DNA of 64,000 bases, taken from contig CBDCER010000003.1 in the NCBI GenBank assembly GCA_965215855.1, forward strand, positions 2,170,001 through 2,234,000, read 5' to 3'. The DNA comes from J027 sp965215855 (lineage in GTDB: Bacteria; Chloroflexota; Anaerolineae; Aggregatilineales; J027). The stretch's first letter is position 1; every line of letters begins with the position of its first letter. Both the position numbers and the translations under genes were made by a program. The notes under the pieces are model-generated. The model was given only the letters and a program-made list of their open reading frames with translations. It did no database searches and was not told the origin of the DNA. Shown here one piece after another: positions 53,935 to 62,178 of this stretch.

Positions 53935-55077
53935 TTAGTCTGATCCGAATGTTATTGTTACACGGTCGCTTGCCATCAAACTTCCATCTGCAGGTGATGG
54001 TGAAAATGCGATGATTTGGCCGGAGGTGCCGGGAATGACGTCGATTGACAGGTCAATCATCCAGGTACCAGGCTCACCCATGCCCACATTCTCACCCTGC
54101 AAGATAATGGCCTGCCCGGCCAGGGTGTTGCCCTCGGCATCAAGTATCTGTACGACAACATTGCCCTCGAACAAACCGCGCCCGATTCCGGCAATATGTA
54201 TTGATTGGTTAGCATCCAGTTCCGTGTCATTCTGCGGGGCGGTAATGACAATCAACGCAGATGTGGAGGCATCAGACTGTGGACTAAATACCAGAATCTC
54301 CTCACCGGCAGTGATCCGCAGTTGACCATCTATTAAGGCGTAACTCTCAGCCGCTTGAAGAATCGTCAGGTATTGCTGTTCCTGTTCCATAACGTCTTCG
54401 GCACAGGCCATCATGGTGGAGCCAATCGCCGATAGGGTAATTAGGTCGCCGTTGCGCTCGTATCCGCCGAAATAACGGTTGCAACCCGCGCTGCCATTGA
54501 TCCCACCTGCTTCACCATAGAAAACAATGGTGATTTCGGTGTTAGGCAGCGCCACTTGGGTACTATCTGGGCTGCCATACTCAACGAGTGTCCAGATAGT
54601 ACCCTCCAGAACTATCCGTGAAGTGAATACCAGAATCTCCTCACCGGCAGTGATCCACAATTGATCGTCCACGATGGTGTAACCCTCAGCTGCTTGGAGA
54701 ATCGCCAGGTATTGCTGTTCTTGTTCCATAATATTTTCGGCACAGGCCATTCTCGTAGACCCAATCGTCGATAAAGTAATCAGATTGCTATCTTGCTCGT
54801 ATCTGCCGAAGTAGGCGTTGCAACCCGCATTACCATTGACCGCGCTTGCTTCGCCATCAAAAATGACAGTGATTTCCGTATCAGGCAATACAACTTGGGG
54901 GGTATCTGGATTGCCGTAGGCGATGAGTATCCAGGTTATATTGCGTAACATTCCCGACATGGGATCGCCAGAATCTTGTGCTAGAATGCCGCCGAATGTG
55001 TTGACGAATAGCAGTACACTGGTGAACAAGATGCTCAATGTGAGTTGTTGTTTGGTTGATCTTTGTTTGTTCTTCAT
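53935..55077 (-). CDS. Secreted protein with two META domains and a Gmad2-like domain
   Basis: 380 residues. After a signal peptide or anchor come two META (HslJ-like) repeats with nearly the same sequence: VNGNAGCNAYFGRYEQD then MACAENIMEQEQQYLAILQA, and INGSAGCNRYFGGYERN then MACAEDVMEQEQQYLTILQA. The C-terminal 100 residues (ITAPQNDTELDANQSIHIAG; GTWMIDLSIDV) resemble the Gmad2 immunoglobulin-like domain. Probably an extracytoplasmic stress or binding protein. Confidence 0.85.
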   Translation of the reverse strand: MKNKQRSTKQQLTLSILFTSVLLFVNTFGGILAQDSGDPMSGMLRNITWILIAYGNPDTPQVVLPDTEITVIFDGEASAVNGNAGCNAYFGRYEQDSNLITLSTIGSTRMACAENIMEQEQQYLAILQAAEGYTIVDDQLWITAGEEILVFTSRIVLEGTIWTLVEYGSPDSTQVALPNTEITIVFYGEAGGINGSAGCNRYFGGYERNGDLITLSAIGSTMMACAEDVMEQEQQYLTILQAAESYALIDGQLRITAGEEILVFSPQSDASTSALIVITAPQNDTELDANQSIHIAGIGRGLFEGNVVVQILDAEGNTLAGQAIILQGENVGMGEPGTWMIDLSIDVIPGTSGQIIAFSPSPADGSLMASDRVTITFGSD

Positions 55078-55308
55078 ATTGCGCCTCCGTATTGTTCTAG
55101 ACCCCGATTAGTTAACCGGGTAATTTTGATCAAGTTATGTAGCATGGGGAGCCTGTGAATTATCTCTAGTGTTCCCCTGGTTAGCCCGACCGGCTTTGCA
55201 TTCGAGGCAACCTCTATTAGACGCTCGTGAGTCTCTGGTTGTTCCAATTTATCCCCTCGACTTTTTTCTAATGATTAAATCGTTGCACTTCTTGTGCAAG
55301 TTGCATGA

Positions 55309-55337
55309 TTGCCTTTGCTCTCTGAATGTGTTATTCT
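55309..55337 (+). promoter_or_regulatory. Promoter of the aspartokinase leader transcript
   Basis: TTGCCT (55309-55314), 17-base spacer, TATTCT (55332-55337). It puts transcription start near 55344, just before the leader peptide. The gap 55078-55308 otherwise shows no gene, T-box or recognisable riboswitch. Confidence 0.55.
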
Positions 55338-55368
55338 GACCCCATCACTTAAATAGGGAAATCCAACC

Positions 55369-55458
55369 GTGCGATTTTTGGTCTTCACTACTATGACTAC
55401 AACTACTATCGATATGGGTATGACCCACATCGGAGTTGGGTGTTTGCAGTCGCCGTAG
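55369..55458 (+). CDS. Leader peptide rich in Thr, Ile and Met
   Basis: A 29-residue ORF from GTG 55369, with AGGGA upstream; an internal ATG at 55393 is an alternative start. The peptide MRFLVFTTMTTTTIDMGMT and following contains seven Thr, two Ile and several Met codons, all products of the aspartate pathway. The Thr codons lie at 55387-55392, 55396-55407 and 55423-55425. Its last codons overlap the antiterminator strand, as in enterobacterial thr leaders. Confidence 0.7.
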   Translation: MRFLVFTTMTTTTIDMGMTHIGVGCLQSP

Positions 55459-55528
55459 AGATTGACCCAAGTTTCAGTTAAGACCCGCAACGCGACGTGA
55501 ACACCCACACCGTCGCGCTTTTGTTTTT
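55437..55528 (+). promoter_or_regulatory. Transcription attenuator of the aspartokinase gene
   Basis: Terminator: CGCGACG (55491-55497) pairs with CGTCGCG (55511-55517), followed by CTTTTGTTTTT. Antiterminator: TGGGTGTT (55437-55444) pairs with AACACCCA (55500-55507), and GTCGC (55449-55453) with GCGAC (55492-55496), 13 pairs around a small internal loop. The two are mutually exclusive. Upstream antiterminator bases lie inside the last leader codons. A ribosome finishing the leader would block them and allow termination; one stalled at Thr or Ile codons would leave them free. Confidence 0.75.
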
Positions 55529-55545
55529 ATTGAGGAGACATCACA

Positions 55546-57078
55546 ATGCCAACACTGGTCATGAAATTTGGAGGAACATCGGTTGGCAGTGCCGATGCCA
55601 TCCAGCATGTTCTGAATATCGTTCGTCAACAACGCCAACAATGGGAAGCGGTGGTGGTCGTTACATCGGCTATGGGAGGCGTGACCGACGGGCTGGTGAA
55701 ATTGGTCAGGAGCGCCACCCAAAATGATCAACCTGCTGTTGAAAAACATCTGGATGCCTTATGCCAGCGCCATCGGACGATTCTGCGTGAGTTCATTGCA
55801 CAGGCAACACATTCTGCGATTCTCGATGGCGCGGACGAAGAAGTAGATGCTTTGCTAGATGAACTGCGAGCCAGTTTGCGGATGATTGCCGAATCTGGAG
55901 CTGCTGATGGACAGTTGAGCGATGCGGTGATGTCGATGGGCGAGCGGTTGATGGCGCGGGTGTTATCGGCGATTATGCGCGGGCAGGATATTCCAGCACA
56001 GGGTGTGGATGCCAGCCGGATTCTGGTAACGAATGACCATTATCAGAATGCTCAACCAGAGTTTGCGGCTTCGCAAGCGAATGCACAGCAGATTATTCTA
56101 CCGTTGCTGGCAGATAAGCAAGTGCCGGTTGTCACGGGATATATCGGCGCGACTCCTCGAGGAATTATTACCACATTAGGGCGTGGGGGTTCGGATTATT
56201 CGGCGACCTATCTGGCAAACCTGATTGGAGCCGATGAGGTCTGGATTTGGACGGATGTTAACGGTGTGATGTCGGCTGATCCACGTAAGATCAAAGAAGC
56301 GATGGTTATGGACTCGATTTCGTATCAAGAGGTCAGTGAGTTCGCACATTTTGGGGCAAAGGTGTTACATCCCCGCGCTGTCGAGCCGTTGATGACACCG
56401 CATATCCCATTGTGGGTGAAGAATACATTTTCGCCTGAAGAACCCGGCACACGCATCAACAGTCAAAATCCCGACGGCCCCAGGCATTTGAGTGCGGTGA
56501 CCTCGATTGATGGGGTATTGGTGTTTGTGCCAAATAATGGTCACGATTCGCAGGCTACTTTGCAGCGGACACGTGCCGTTTTGAGCGAACATTTTCGGCA
56601 GGAGGCGCGGCCTGTCATTACAGTGGACTCTCATGCTGGACGATTGTTATGTTATGTGGTTCCTACTACGGCTAATCGTGGAGCCATGCAGGATAGCGTG
56701 GAGGCGTTGCAGGCGACCTTTAGCGCCGAGCATACTGACTGGCGTGTGGAACCCATTGCAATTGTAGCGGCTATCGGAGTGGTCGATATTCAGCAAACGG
56801 TTCAGGTGTTGAATGCCGTGAAATCGGCGCGGGCGGAGTTGCTGGCGTTGGGACACGGGTCACCGCAATGTTGTTTGCTGGCTGTGCCCCCTCAACAGGG
56901 ATTACGCGTGATGCGGCGGCTACACCGGATGGTCCTGTCGATTCATGCTAATTTGACTTATGCTGAGAACGACCCGCACCGCCCGCCGACGTTGAATGTG
57001 CCGAACAATCGCAAGCGGCGCGGTGGACGTTCGCGAAACCGTCGTTCGACGCCACCGGATCGCGCTATTCCACTGTGA
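55546..57078 (+). CDS. lysC: Aspartokinase
   Basis: 510 residues. It catalyses the first step from aspartate to Lys, Thr, Met and Ile: phosphorylation of L-aspartate. The kinase domain shows VMKFGGTSVGSADAI, SDAVMSMGERLMARVLSA and TLGRGGSDYSATYLANLIGA, with KVLHPRAVEPL near its end. Two ACT-type regulatory domains follow (about 310-470). The last 30 residues are an unusual basic tail (NRKRRGGRSRNRR). GAGGAG precedes the ATG. No homoserine dehydrogenase domain. Regulated by the attenuator; the leader codons suggest thrA-like control. Confidence 0.94.
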   Translation: MPTLVMKFGGTSVGSADAIQHVLNIVRQQRQQWEAVVVVTSAMGGVTDGLVKLVRSATQNDQPAVEKHLDALCQRHRTILREFIAQATHSAILDGADEEVDALLDELRASLRMIAESGAADGQLSDAVMSMGERLMARVLSAIMRGQDIPAQGVDASRILVTNDHYQNAQPEFAASQANAQQIILPLLADKQVPVVTGYIGATPRGIITTLGRGGSDYSATYLANLIGADEVWIWTDVNGVMSADPRKIKEAMVMDSISYQEVSEFAHFGAKVLHPRAVEPLMTPHIPLWVKNTFSPEEPGTRINSQNPDGPRHLSAVTSIDGVLVFVPNNGHDSQATLQRTRAVLSEHFRQEARPVITVDSHAGRLLCYVVPTTANRGAMQDSVEALQATFSAEHTDWRVEPIAIVAAIGVVDIQQTVQVLNAVKSARAELLALGHGSPQCCLLAVPPQQGLRVMRRLHRMVLSIHANLTYAENDPHRPPTLNVPNNRKRRGGRSRNRRSTPPDRAIPL

Positions 57079-57195
57079 ATGTGAGAATTTTGGCAAGATG
57101 CGGTATATTTAAAATAGTGAACCGGAATCGGCTCTATAACTTAGAATCAATAGCATTTGGGTAGTGGTAACTAGCCACTTTAAGGAGAGTTCAGA

Positions 57196-58155
57196 TTGGC
57201 TGCAAATCCGAGAAATCGTTTCGCGTTCTTTGAGGGTAAGCTGGTTTCTATTGAAGAGGCCAAAGTCAGCATTATGACCCATGCACTGAACTATGGAACT
57301 GGTGCGTTTGGTGGGGTGCGTGGCTATTGGAACGACAACAATCAAGAATTATATGTTTTCCGCCCTTACGATCACTTTGAGCGCATTCTGCGATCTGCCA
57401 AGATGTTGATGATTGACTTGCCATATGATAAAGAAGATCTCGTTAACATTATGCTGAATCTGTTGCAGGCAGAAGGTTATCGGGAAGATTGCTATATGCG
57501 CCCTCTGATTTACAAATCTGAACCAATGATCGGTGTTAAGTTAGATGGTCTCGCTGGTGAGTTTGCGCTGTTTGCAGTTCCCTTTGGGCGTTATGTGGAT
57601 GCTGAAGAGGGGGCACGAGTGGGAGTAAGTAGCTGGCGGCGTGTCAGCGATAATTCGGTTCCGGCGCGAGGTAAATTTACCGGAGCTTATATCAACTCTG
57701 CATTTATCAAGACCGAAGCCCTGCAAAATGGATTTGATGAAGCCCTGGTCATTGACGATTCAGGTCATGTATCGGAAGGCAGCGCCGAGAATGTGTTCAT
57801 CGTGCGCGATGGCAAACTCGTGACGCCGCCCGTCAATGCCGATATTCTGGAGGGGATTACCCGCCGGACGGTTATCCACCTGGCCCGCGAAGAAATGGGC
57901 CTGGAAGTAGTTGAACGCCCGCTAGACCGAACTGAATTCTATGTGGCCGAGGAATCGTTCTTCTGCGGCACTGGTGTCCAGATCGCGGCTATCACTGAGG
58001 TTGATCGGCGGCCTGTTGGCAGCGGCCAAATGGGACCGATTGTCAGTGAATTGCGAGACCTCTACTTCGATGTTGTGCGCGGCAAGCACCCGGCGTATCA
58101 ACAGTGGGTGATGCCAGTTTATGCCACCGAGGCGGCGCAAATACCGACGGCCTAG
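57196..58155 (+). CDS. ilvE: Branched-chain amino acid aminotransferase
   Basis: 319 residues from TTG 57196, with AAGGAG 11 bases upstream. It makes Ile, Leu and Val from their keto acids using PLP. Visible are the class IV aminotransferase pattern GKFTGAYINSAFIKTEALQN (Lys160, Schiff base) and the cofactor Glu in HVSEGSAENVFIV, then DILEGITRRTVIHLARE. It lies 117 bases after lysC; the pathway link (Thr to Ile) fits, though it may have its own promoter. Its 3' end is overlapped antisense by the next gene. Confidence 0.94.
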   Translation: MAANPRNRFAFFEGKLVSIEEAKVSIMTHALNYGTGAFGGVRGYWNDNNQELYVFRPYDHFERILRSAKMLMIDLPYDKEDLVNIMLNLLQAEGYREDCYMRPLIYKSEPMIGVKLDGLAGEFALFAVPFGRYVDAEEGARVGVSSWRRVSDNSVPARGKFTGAYINSAFIKTEALQNGFDEALVIDDSGHVSEGSAENVFIVRDGKLVTPPVNADILEGITRRTVIHLAREEMGLEVVERPLDRTEFYVAEESFFCGTGVQIAAITEVDRRPVGSGQMGPIVSELRDLYFDVVRGKHPAYQQWVMPVYATEAAQIPTA

Positions 58156-58653
58156 TAAGTCTAACAATAGCAACAGGAATGAACCCTGGGTTAAAATGAT
58201 CTGGGGTTCTTCGATTAGAATGAAAATACCCGATGAGCCTGGCGACTCATATTGTTCATCCCACCAACGGCCAAATACATAGAGACCCCCGGCGATGGTC
58301 AGCAATAAGCCAGCTCCACGAGCGACTTTTGATTTCGTTTGGGCGACGACGATCAGCGGGAAAACAAATATCAGCACGCGCATGAGATACGTACCCAAAT
58401 GTGTGATATGAACATCAATGCGTTGTTCATAAGTCGGATTTTCGACTGGCGGTGGGTCGATATAGCCCCAGGCATAAGTTTTGTCTAATAATGTGATAAA
58501 CACTACTAGTGAGATCATATAAGTATCCATCTGGGAGCCTTTGTCTCCCATAAAAATCAGTGAAAAAACACCGAGAACGAACAGGCCATAGACGAAATAA
58601 TCCCACATTTCGTGTCCTGGGGCGGGCGATAGAAGCTCTTTAACTGCATCCAT
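57922..58653 (-). CDS. Five-helix membrane protein, 3' end antisense to ilvE
   Basis: 243 residues. Five predicted TM helices occupy residues 16-170 (FVYGLFVLGVFSLIFMG; MISLVVFITLLDKTYAW; YLMRVLIFVFPLIVVAQ; GLLLTIAGGLYVFG; LTQGSFLLLLLDLLG). The final 77 residues are encoded entirely opposite ilvE, are polar and low in family character. The true stop may have been lost, or the frame may simply run on. No family recognised. Confidence 0.6.
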   Translation of the reverse strand: MDAVKELLSPAPGHEMWDYFVYGLFVLGVFSLIFMGDKGSQMDTYMISLVVFITLLDKTYAWGYIDPPPVENPTYEQRIDVHITHLGTYLMRVLIFVFPLIVVAQTKSKVARGAGLLLTIAGGLYVFGRWWDEQYESPGSSGIFILIEEPQIILTQGSFLLLLLDLLGRRYLRRLGGINWHHPLLIRRVLAAHNIEVEVSQFTDNRSHLAAANRPPINLSDSRDLDTSAAEERFLGHIEFSSV

Positions 58654-58725
58654 TGGAACACCTTCCTGAAAACAGGCACAAACTATTGACTAATATATAG
58701 GCGATGGTTGGGGATTGAGCAAGTG

Positions 58726-59427
58726 CTATTCTTGGGCAGTGATGAGAACAGACTGCGTGATGCTCTGGCTGAGAACGTGGGCTTGACCATCGACCACCAC
58801 ATGTGTAATGCCATCAAAGGGTTCGCGCTCTGTAATGCGAATGACAGCACCGGGTTTCAATCCCTTTTGGGCTAAATATTGCAATTTATCGGCGGATTGG
58901 TCAACCAACCGCACCACAACACCCGGTTCGTCGGTCGGCCATTCTGAAAGAGGCGCGAGATGTTCCTGGGAGGGAATTGTACCTTCGATAGTAGGGATAG
59001 GGTCACCATGAGGATCAATCTCAGGATGGCCCAGATATTCGGCGATGCGGGCCTCAAACCGTTCCGAAATGACATGCTCGAGGCGGTCCGCTTCTTCATG
59101 GACTTCGTCCCAGCTATAGCCGAGTGCATTGACCAGATAAAGTTCAATCAGGCGATGGTGGCGTAGCACTTCCAGAGCAATTTGTTCGCCTAATGGTGTC
59201 AGACGCACACCGCGATAACGCTCGTGAGTCAGGAGAGGTTGTTGGAGCCGTTTGGGATCGGACAGTTTTTTTGCCATATCGGTTGCTGATGGGGGGGTGA
59301 TATTGAGCCGTTGTGCCAGGACAGTCGTCGGTACAAGATCGTATTGTTGCTGCAATTGGAAAACCGCTTTCAGAAAATCTTCAACGGCTTCCGAGCGCAA
59401 GTCGCGTAAGGCAGGATCATCAGACAT
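58726..59427 (-). CDS. DtxR/MntR-family metal-dependent regulator
   Basis: Starting at ATG 59427 gives 233 residues; the frame extends 23 codons upstream but that part is unlikely. Winged helix at 1-75 (RSEAVEDFLKAVFQLQQQYD, LNITPPSATDMAKKLS), metal-binding and dimerisation domain (VLRHHRLIELYLVNALGYSW, HEEADRLEHVIS) with the His/Glu ligands, and C-terminal FeoA/SH3-like domain (GLKPGAVIRITEREPFDG). It represses metal uptake when Mn or Fe is plentiful. Possibly linked to the binding protein at 62621. Confidence 0.92.
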   Translation of the reverse strand: MSDDPALRDLRSEAVEDFLKAVFQLQQQYDLVPTTVLAQRLNITPPSATDMAKKLSDPKRLQQPLLTHERYRGVRLTPLGEQIALEVLRHHRLIELYLVNALGYSWDEVHEEADRLEHVISERFEARIAEYLGHPEIDPHGDPIPTIEGTIPSQEHLAPLSEWPTDEPGVVVRLVDQSADKLQYLAQKGLKPGAVIRITEREPFDGITHVVVDGQAHVLSQSITQSVLITAQE

Positions 59428-59559
59428 GGTGTGGCCTTTCTTGGTTGGTAGGTGCGTCCCCAGATTCAGTCTAACCGAGCAGAAAAGGTGCGTCAAGCTG
59501 GTTCTGTCCAGAGATTATGGAGTGGCTTGAGTATGATGGCTCAGCGGCTCAATGAGCCA

Positions 59560-59589
59560 TTGACGCTGCACCGTTAGCTCAAGTATAAT
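59560..59589 (+). promoter_or_regulatory. Promoter of the rplU operon
   Basis: TTGACG (59560-59565), 18-base spacer, TATAAT (59584-59589). The 100-base leader to rplU contains a CCCCG/CGGGG hairpin at about 59625-59645, which could be an L21 autoregulatory site, but I cannot confirm that. Confidence 0.7.
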
Positions 59590-59691
59590 CACAAGTCGCA
59601 GATTTTTAGTATTCGCCAATTTTCCCCGTTATTGGTGTCCTGCGGGGCAACGAATAGTGGTGGCAAAGCGAGAATTGGAGTATTCCAAAAC

Positions 59692-60012
59692 ATGACGTAT
59701 GCAATTGTAAGAACGGGTGGTCGCCAATACCGCGCTATGGTGGGCAAGACCATTGATGTTGAAAAACTCCCGTATGATGAAGGTGATACAGTTGAACTGG
59801 ACGAGGTGTTGCTGGTAGCACCCGACAGCAGCGACCCGGTGATTGGGCAGCCGCTGGTGGATGGCGCAAAAGTGACGGCGACAGTTGTCAGTCAATTTCG
59901 TGGCCCGAAGATTTTGATCTTTAAGTATAAGCCGAAGAAGCGTTATCGACGGCGACAGGGTCACCGCCAGCATTACACCAGACTGAAGATTGAATCGATT
60001 GATGGGGTATAG
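59692..60012 (+). CDS. rplU: 50S ribosomal protein L21
   Basis: 106 residues, normal length: MTYAIVRTGGRQYRAMVGKT and FKYKPKKRYRRRQGHRQHYT with TRLKIESI. It binds 23S rRNA domain I. First gene of rplU-rpmA-rpmE. The frame opens earlier at 59632 but homology starts at the ATG at 59692. Confidence 0.97.
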   Translation: MTYAIVRTGGRQYRAMVGKTIDVEKLPYDEGDTVELDEVLLVAPDSSDPVIGQPLVDGAKVTATVVSQFRGPKILIFKYKPKKRYRRRQGHRQHYTRLKIESIDGV

Positions 60013-60036
60013 ATAAAAAGGCGGAGGTGAAGGAAC

Positions 60037-60309
60037 ATGGCTCATAAAAAAGGCGGCGGTTCAAGCCGTAACGGTCGTGATAGTGAGAGCAAGCGCCTTG
60101 GCGTGAAAAAGTATGGTGGGCAAGTGGTGATCCCGGGCAACATTATTGTGCGCCAACGGGGCACGCGCTTCCATCCTGGGTTGAATGTGGGTATTGGCAA
60201 AGATCATACCCTGTATGCCAAGTCGGAAGGGTTTGTGGTGTTTCGTAAGCGACGTGATGGCCGGAAATTTGTGGATGTCGTGGCGGAATTGCCGACAGCC
60301 CAGGCATAA
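60037..60309 (+). CDS. rpmA: 50S ribosomal protein L27
   Basis: 90 residues: MAHKKGGGSSRNGRDSESKR and VIPGNIIVRQRGTRFHPG. L27 reaches the peptidyl-transferase centre through its N-terminus. The start is at residue 1 (MAHKKGGG), with no Firmicutes-type N-terminal cleavage extension. A GGAGGTGA Shine-Dalgarno sequence precedes it. Confidence 0.97.
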   Translation: MAHKKGGGSSRNGRDSESKRLGVKKYGGQVVIPGNIIVRQRGTRFHPGLNVGIGKDHTLYAKSEGFVVFRKRRDGRKFVDVVAELPTAQA

Positions 60310-60327
60310 GAAAGGCAAAAAGCAGTA

Positions 60328-60804
60328 ATGAAAGCAAAAATTCATCCTGAATGGCATCCAGAAGCCACAATGACTTGTACCTCGTGTGGTACGGTGTGGG
60401 TTGTTGGCTCGACTGTGCCGGAACGTCGTGTCGATATTTGCTCGAATTGTCACCCCTTCTATACGGGTGAGCAGCGTATCGTGGACACCGAAGGCCAGGT
60501 GGACCGCTTCTACAAGCGTTTGCAGCAACGTGATCGCATGATGGAGCGCGTGTTGGAACGTGAGGAACAGCCGCAGGCGACCAATGTTTCGGCGGAAGCG
60601 TTGGGATTGAACAAGCGGTATACGCAAATTTTGATAGACGAGGGCCTGACGGAAATCGGTCATATCGTTGATTTGCTGGCGGAGAAGGGCGATGACGGCC
60701 TGTTGGATATTTCGGGCATTGGGCGTAAAGTCCTGGCTGATATTAAGCGCAAATTGCGGACGATGGGCTTTGAATTGGCCTTTGAAATGGATGAGGCTGA
60801 ATAG
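60328..60804 (+). CDS. rpmE: Ribosomal protein L31 fused to an RNA-polymerase-alpha-CTD-like domain
   Basis: 158 residues, about twice the normal L31 length. Residues 1-68 are zinc-binding L31 (MTCTSCGTVWVV, DICSNCHPFYTG; four Cys). After a charged linker, residues about 92-150 read ALGLNKRYTQILIDEGLTEI and LDISGIGRKVLADIKRKL, matching the two-HhH fold of the polymerase alpha C-terminal domain (LELSVRSANCLKNA; TRNFGRKSLNEIKEIL). The DNA-contact Arg and Lys are kept. The frame is continuous with no stop between. It could link ribosome and transcription or be a rRNA-binding extension. Confidence 0.88.
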   Translation: MKAKIHPEWHPEATMTCTSCGTVWVVGSTVPERRVDICSNCHPFYTGEQRIVDTEGQVDRFYKRLQQRDRMMERVLEREEQPQATNVSAEALGLNKRYTQILIDEGLTEIGHIVDLLAEKGDDGLLDISGIGRKVLADIKRKLRTMGFELAFEMDEAE

Positions 60805-60841
60805 CGGCCAATCATCGACATGTATCGTCATTGAATACACT

Positions 60842-60870
60842 GGCAGATGACTCCATCTGCCTTTTATTTT
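60842..60870 (+). terminator. Intrinsic terminator of the rplU-rpmA-rpmE operon
   Basis: GGCAGATG (60842-60849) pairs with CATCTGCC (60854-60861) around ACTC, followed by TTTTATTTT. It lies 38 bases after rpmE and 20 before the tdk start, so tdk expression depends on readthrough or an internal promoter. Confidence 0.85.
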
Positions 60871-60889
60871 GTTAGAGGAGGCATCCACA

Positions 60890-61477
60890 TTGAAACACCA
60901 TGCCGGACGTATTGAGGTTATTTGCGGCAGTATGTTCAGCGGTAAAACCGAGGAACTGATTCGGCGCGTGCGTCGCGCACAGATCGCCCGCCAGCGCGTT
61001 CAGGTTTTCAAGCACAACATAGATGTTCGTTATCATGAAACTCGTGTGACATCACATAGCGGCCAGGATTTTGTGGCCCATCCAGTGATATCAGTGACGG
61101 ATATTGAGCAGGCGTTGGATAAAGAAACCACCGTTGTTGCCATTGATGAGGGGCAGTTTTTTGATGAGGCTCTCGTTGATCTGACTGAGAAACTGGCAGC
61201 GGGCGGTGTGCGGGTTATTGTCTGTGGGCTGGACACCGATTTCCGAGGAATTCCGTTTGGGCCAATGCCGCAATTGATGTGTCTGGCTGAGGATGTGCAG
61301 AAACTACACGCGATTTGCATGATCTGTGGGGAAGAAGCTAGCCGCACACAACGTCTGATTAACGGAGAACCTGCTGATTATGATGACCCCATTATCATGG
61401 TCGGCGCATCGGAGGTTTACGAGGCCCGCTGCCGGGAGCATCATTATGTGCCGCGCCGCAACGGGCATTCTACATAG
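60890..61477 (+). CDS. tdk: Thymidine kinase
   Basis: 195 residues from TTG 60890, chosen because GAGGAGG lies upstream. It phosphorylates thymidine in nucleotide salvage. Features: P-loop ICGSMFSGKTEEL, VVAIDEGQFFDEAL, GLDTDFRGIPFGPMPQLMCLAE and the zinc-binding CMICGEEASRT and ARCREHH. The preceding terminator suggests it is partly insulated from the ribosomal operon. Confidence 0.94.
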   Translation: MKHHAGRIEVICGSMFSGKTEELIRRVRRAQIARQRVQVFKHNIDVRYHETRVTSHSGQDFVAHPVISVTDIEQALDKETTVVAIDEGQFFDEALVDLTEKLAAGGVRVIVCGLDTDFRGIPFGPMPQLMCLAEDVQKLHAICMICGEEASRTQRLINGEPADYDDPIIMVGASEVYEARCREHHYVPRRNGHST

Positions 61478-61488
61478 CGGTTGGGTTG

Positions 61489-62178
61489 ATGAAAAAACTG
61501 TTTGGCGTATTGGTATTGTTGGTGATTGTGATGGTGGCCTGTGGGAGTGAGGAAACTCCCACGCCACAGGTGCAGATCATCACGGATGTTCCCACCTCGA
61601 CAGTTACACCCCGACCACCAACAGCCACCCCCACCGGTACACCGACCCCGTTGGCAGTCCCCACGTTGCCGCCGACCCCGCGCCAGGTCGTTGTCTCACG
61701 CTTTAGTGATACGGTTGATCCAACCAGCAATGTTTTGTTGGAGGAAGGGCAGCCCGTACCGCCTATTGTTCTGACTGATATTGACGGCAATCGTTACCAG
61801 TTGGATCAATTGGGGGGACGGGTGGTCGTTATCAATTTCTGGACGGTGGGCTGTGGATCGTGTTTCTACGAGTTTCCATTATTGCAAGAGATACACGAGT
61901 CGGTGGCTGAAGATGAAGTGCTGATTCTGGCGGTGAATGTCAGCGATCTGGCCGAAGAAACGCGATATTTGGCTGAAAATCTGGGGGTGACTTATCCGAT
62001 GTTGGTTGACCCACAGGGCGAGATTTTTGCGACGTTTTTTGGAGGTGCGGTTGTGCCGACGACGTACTTTATTGGTGCTGACGGTTTGGTGTATGATGCG
62101 GTGGTTGGTCCGATGGATATGTTTCTGTTGACCAACCACTTGCAAGAAATGGGGGTTGTGTTGGCGTCGGTTGGTTAG
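61489..62178 (+). CDS. TlpA-like thioredoxin-fold lipoprotein
   Basis: 229 residues from ATG 61489. Lipobox VIVMVACG, then a Thr/Pro linker (residues 20-65), then a thioredoxin-fold domain (AhpC/TSA-TlpA type) with VVVINFWTVGCGSCFYEFP, where the redox motif is CGSC. It is probably a membrane-anchored extracytoplasmic thiol-disulfide protein. The cis-Pro motif appears as VVPTTYFI. Confidence 0.9.
   Translation: MKKLFGVLVLLVIVMVACGSEETPTPQVQIITDVPTSTVTPRPPTATPTGTPTPLAVPTLPPTPRQVVVSRFSDTVDPTSNVLLEEGQPVPPIVLTDIDGNRYQLDQLGGRVVVINFWTVGCGSCFYEFPLLQEIHESVAEDEVLILAVNVSDLAEETRYLAENLGVTYPMLVDPQGEIFATFFGGAVVPTTYFIGADGLVYDAVVGPMDMFLLTNHLQEMGVVLASVG

Noticed and set aside
55085..55368. Lysine riboswitch or T-box before aspartokinase
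   Set aside because: No T-box sequence or lysine aptamer signature seen; a leader-peptide attenuator explains the region better.
60061..60888. 275-codon minus-strand ORF opposite rpmA and rpmE
   Set aside because: Antisense to two clear ribosomal-protein genes and no domain recognised.
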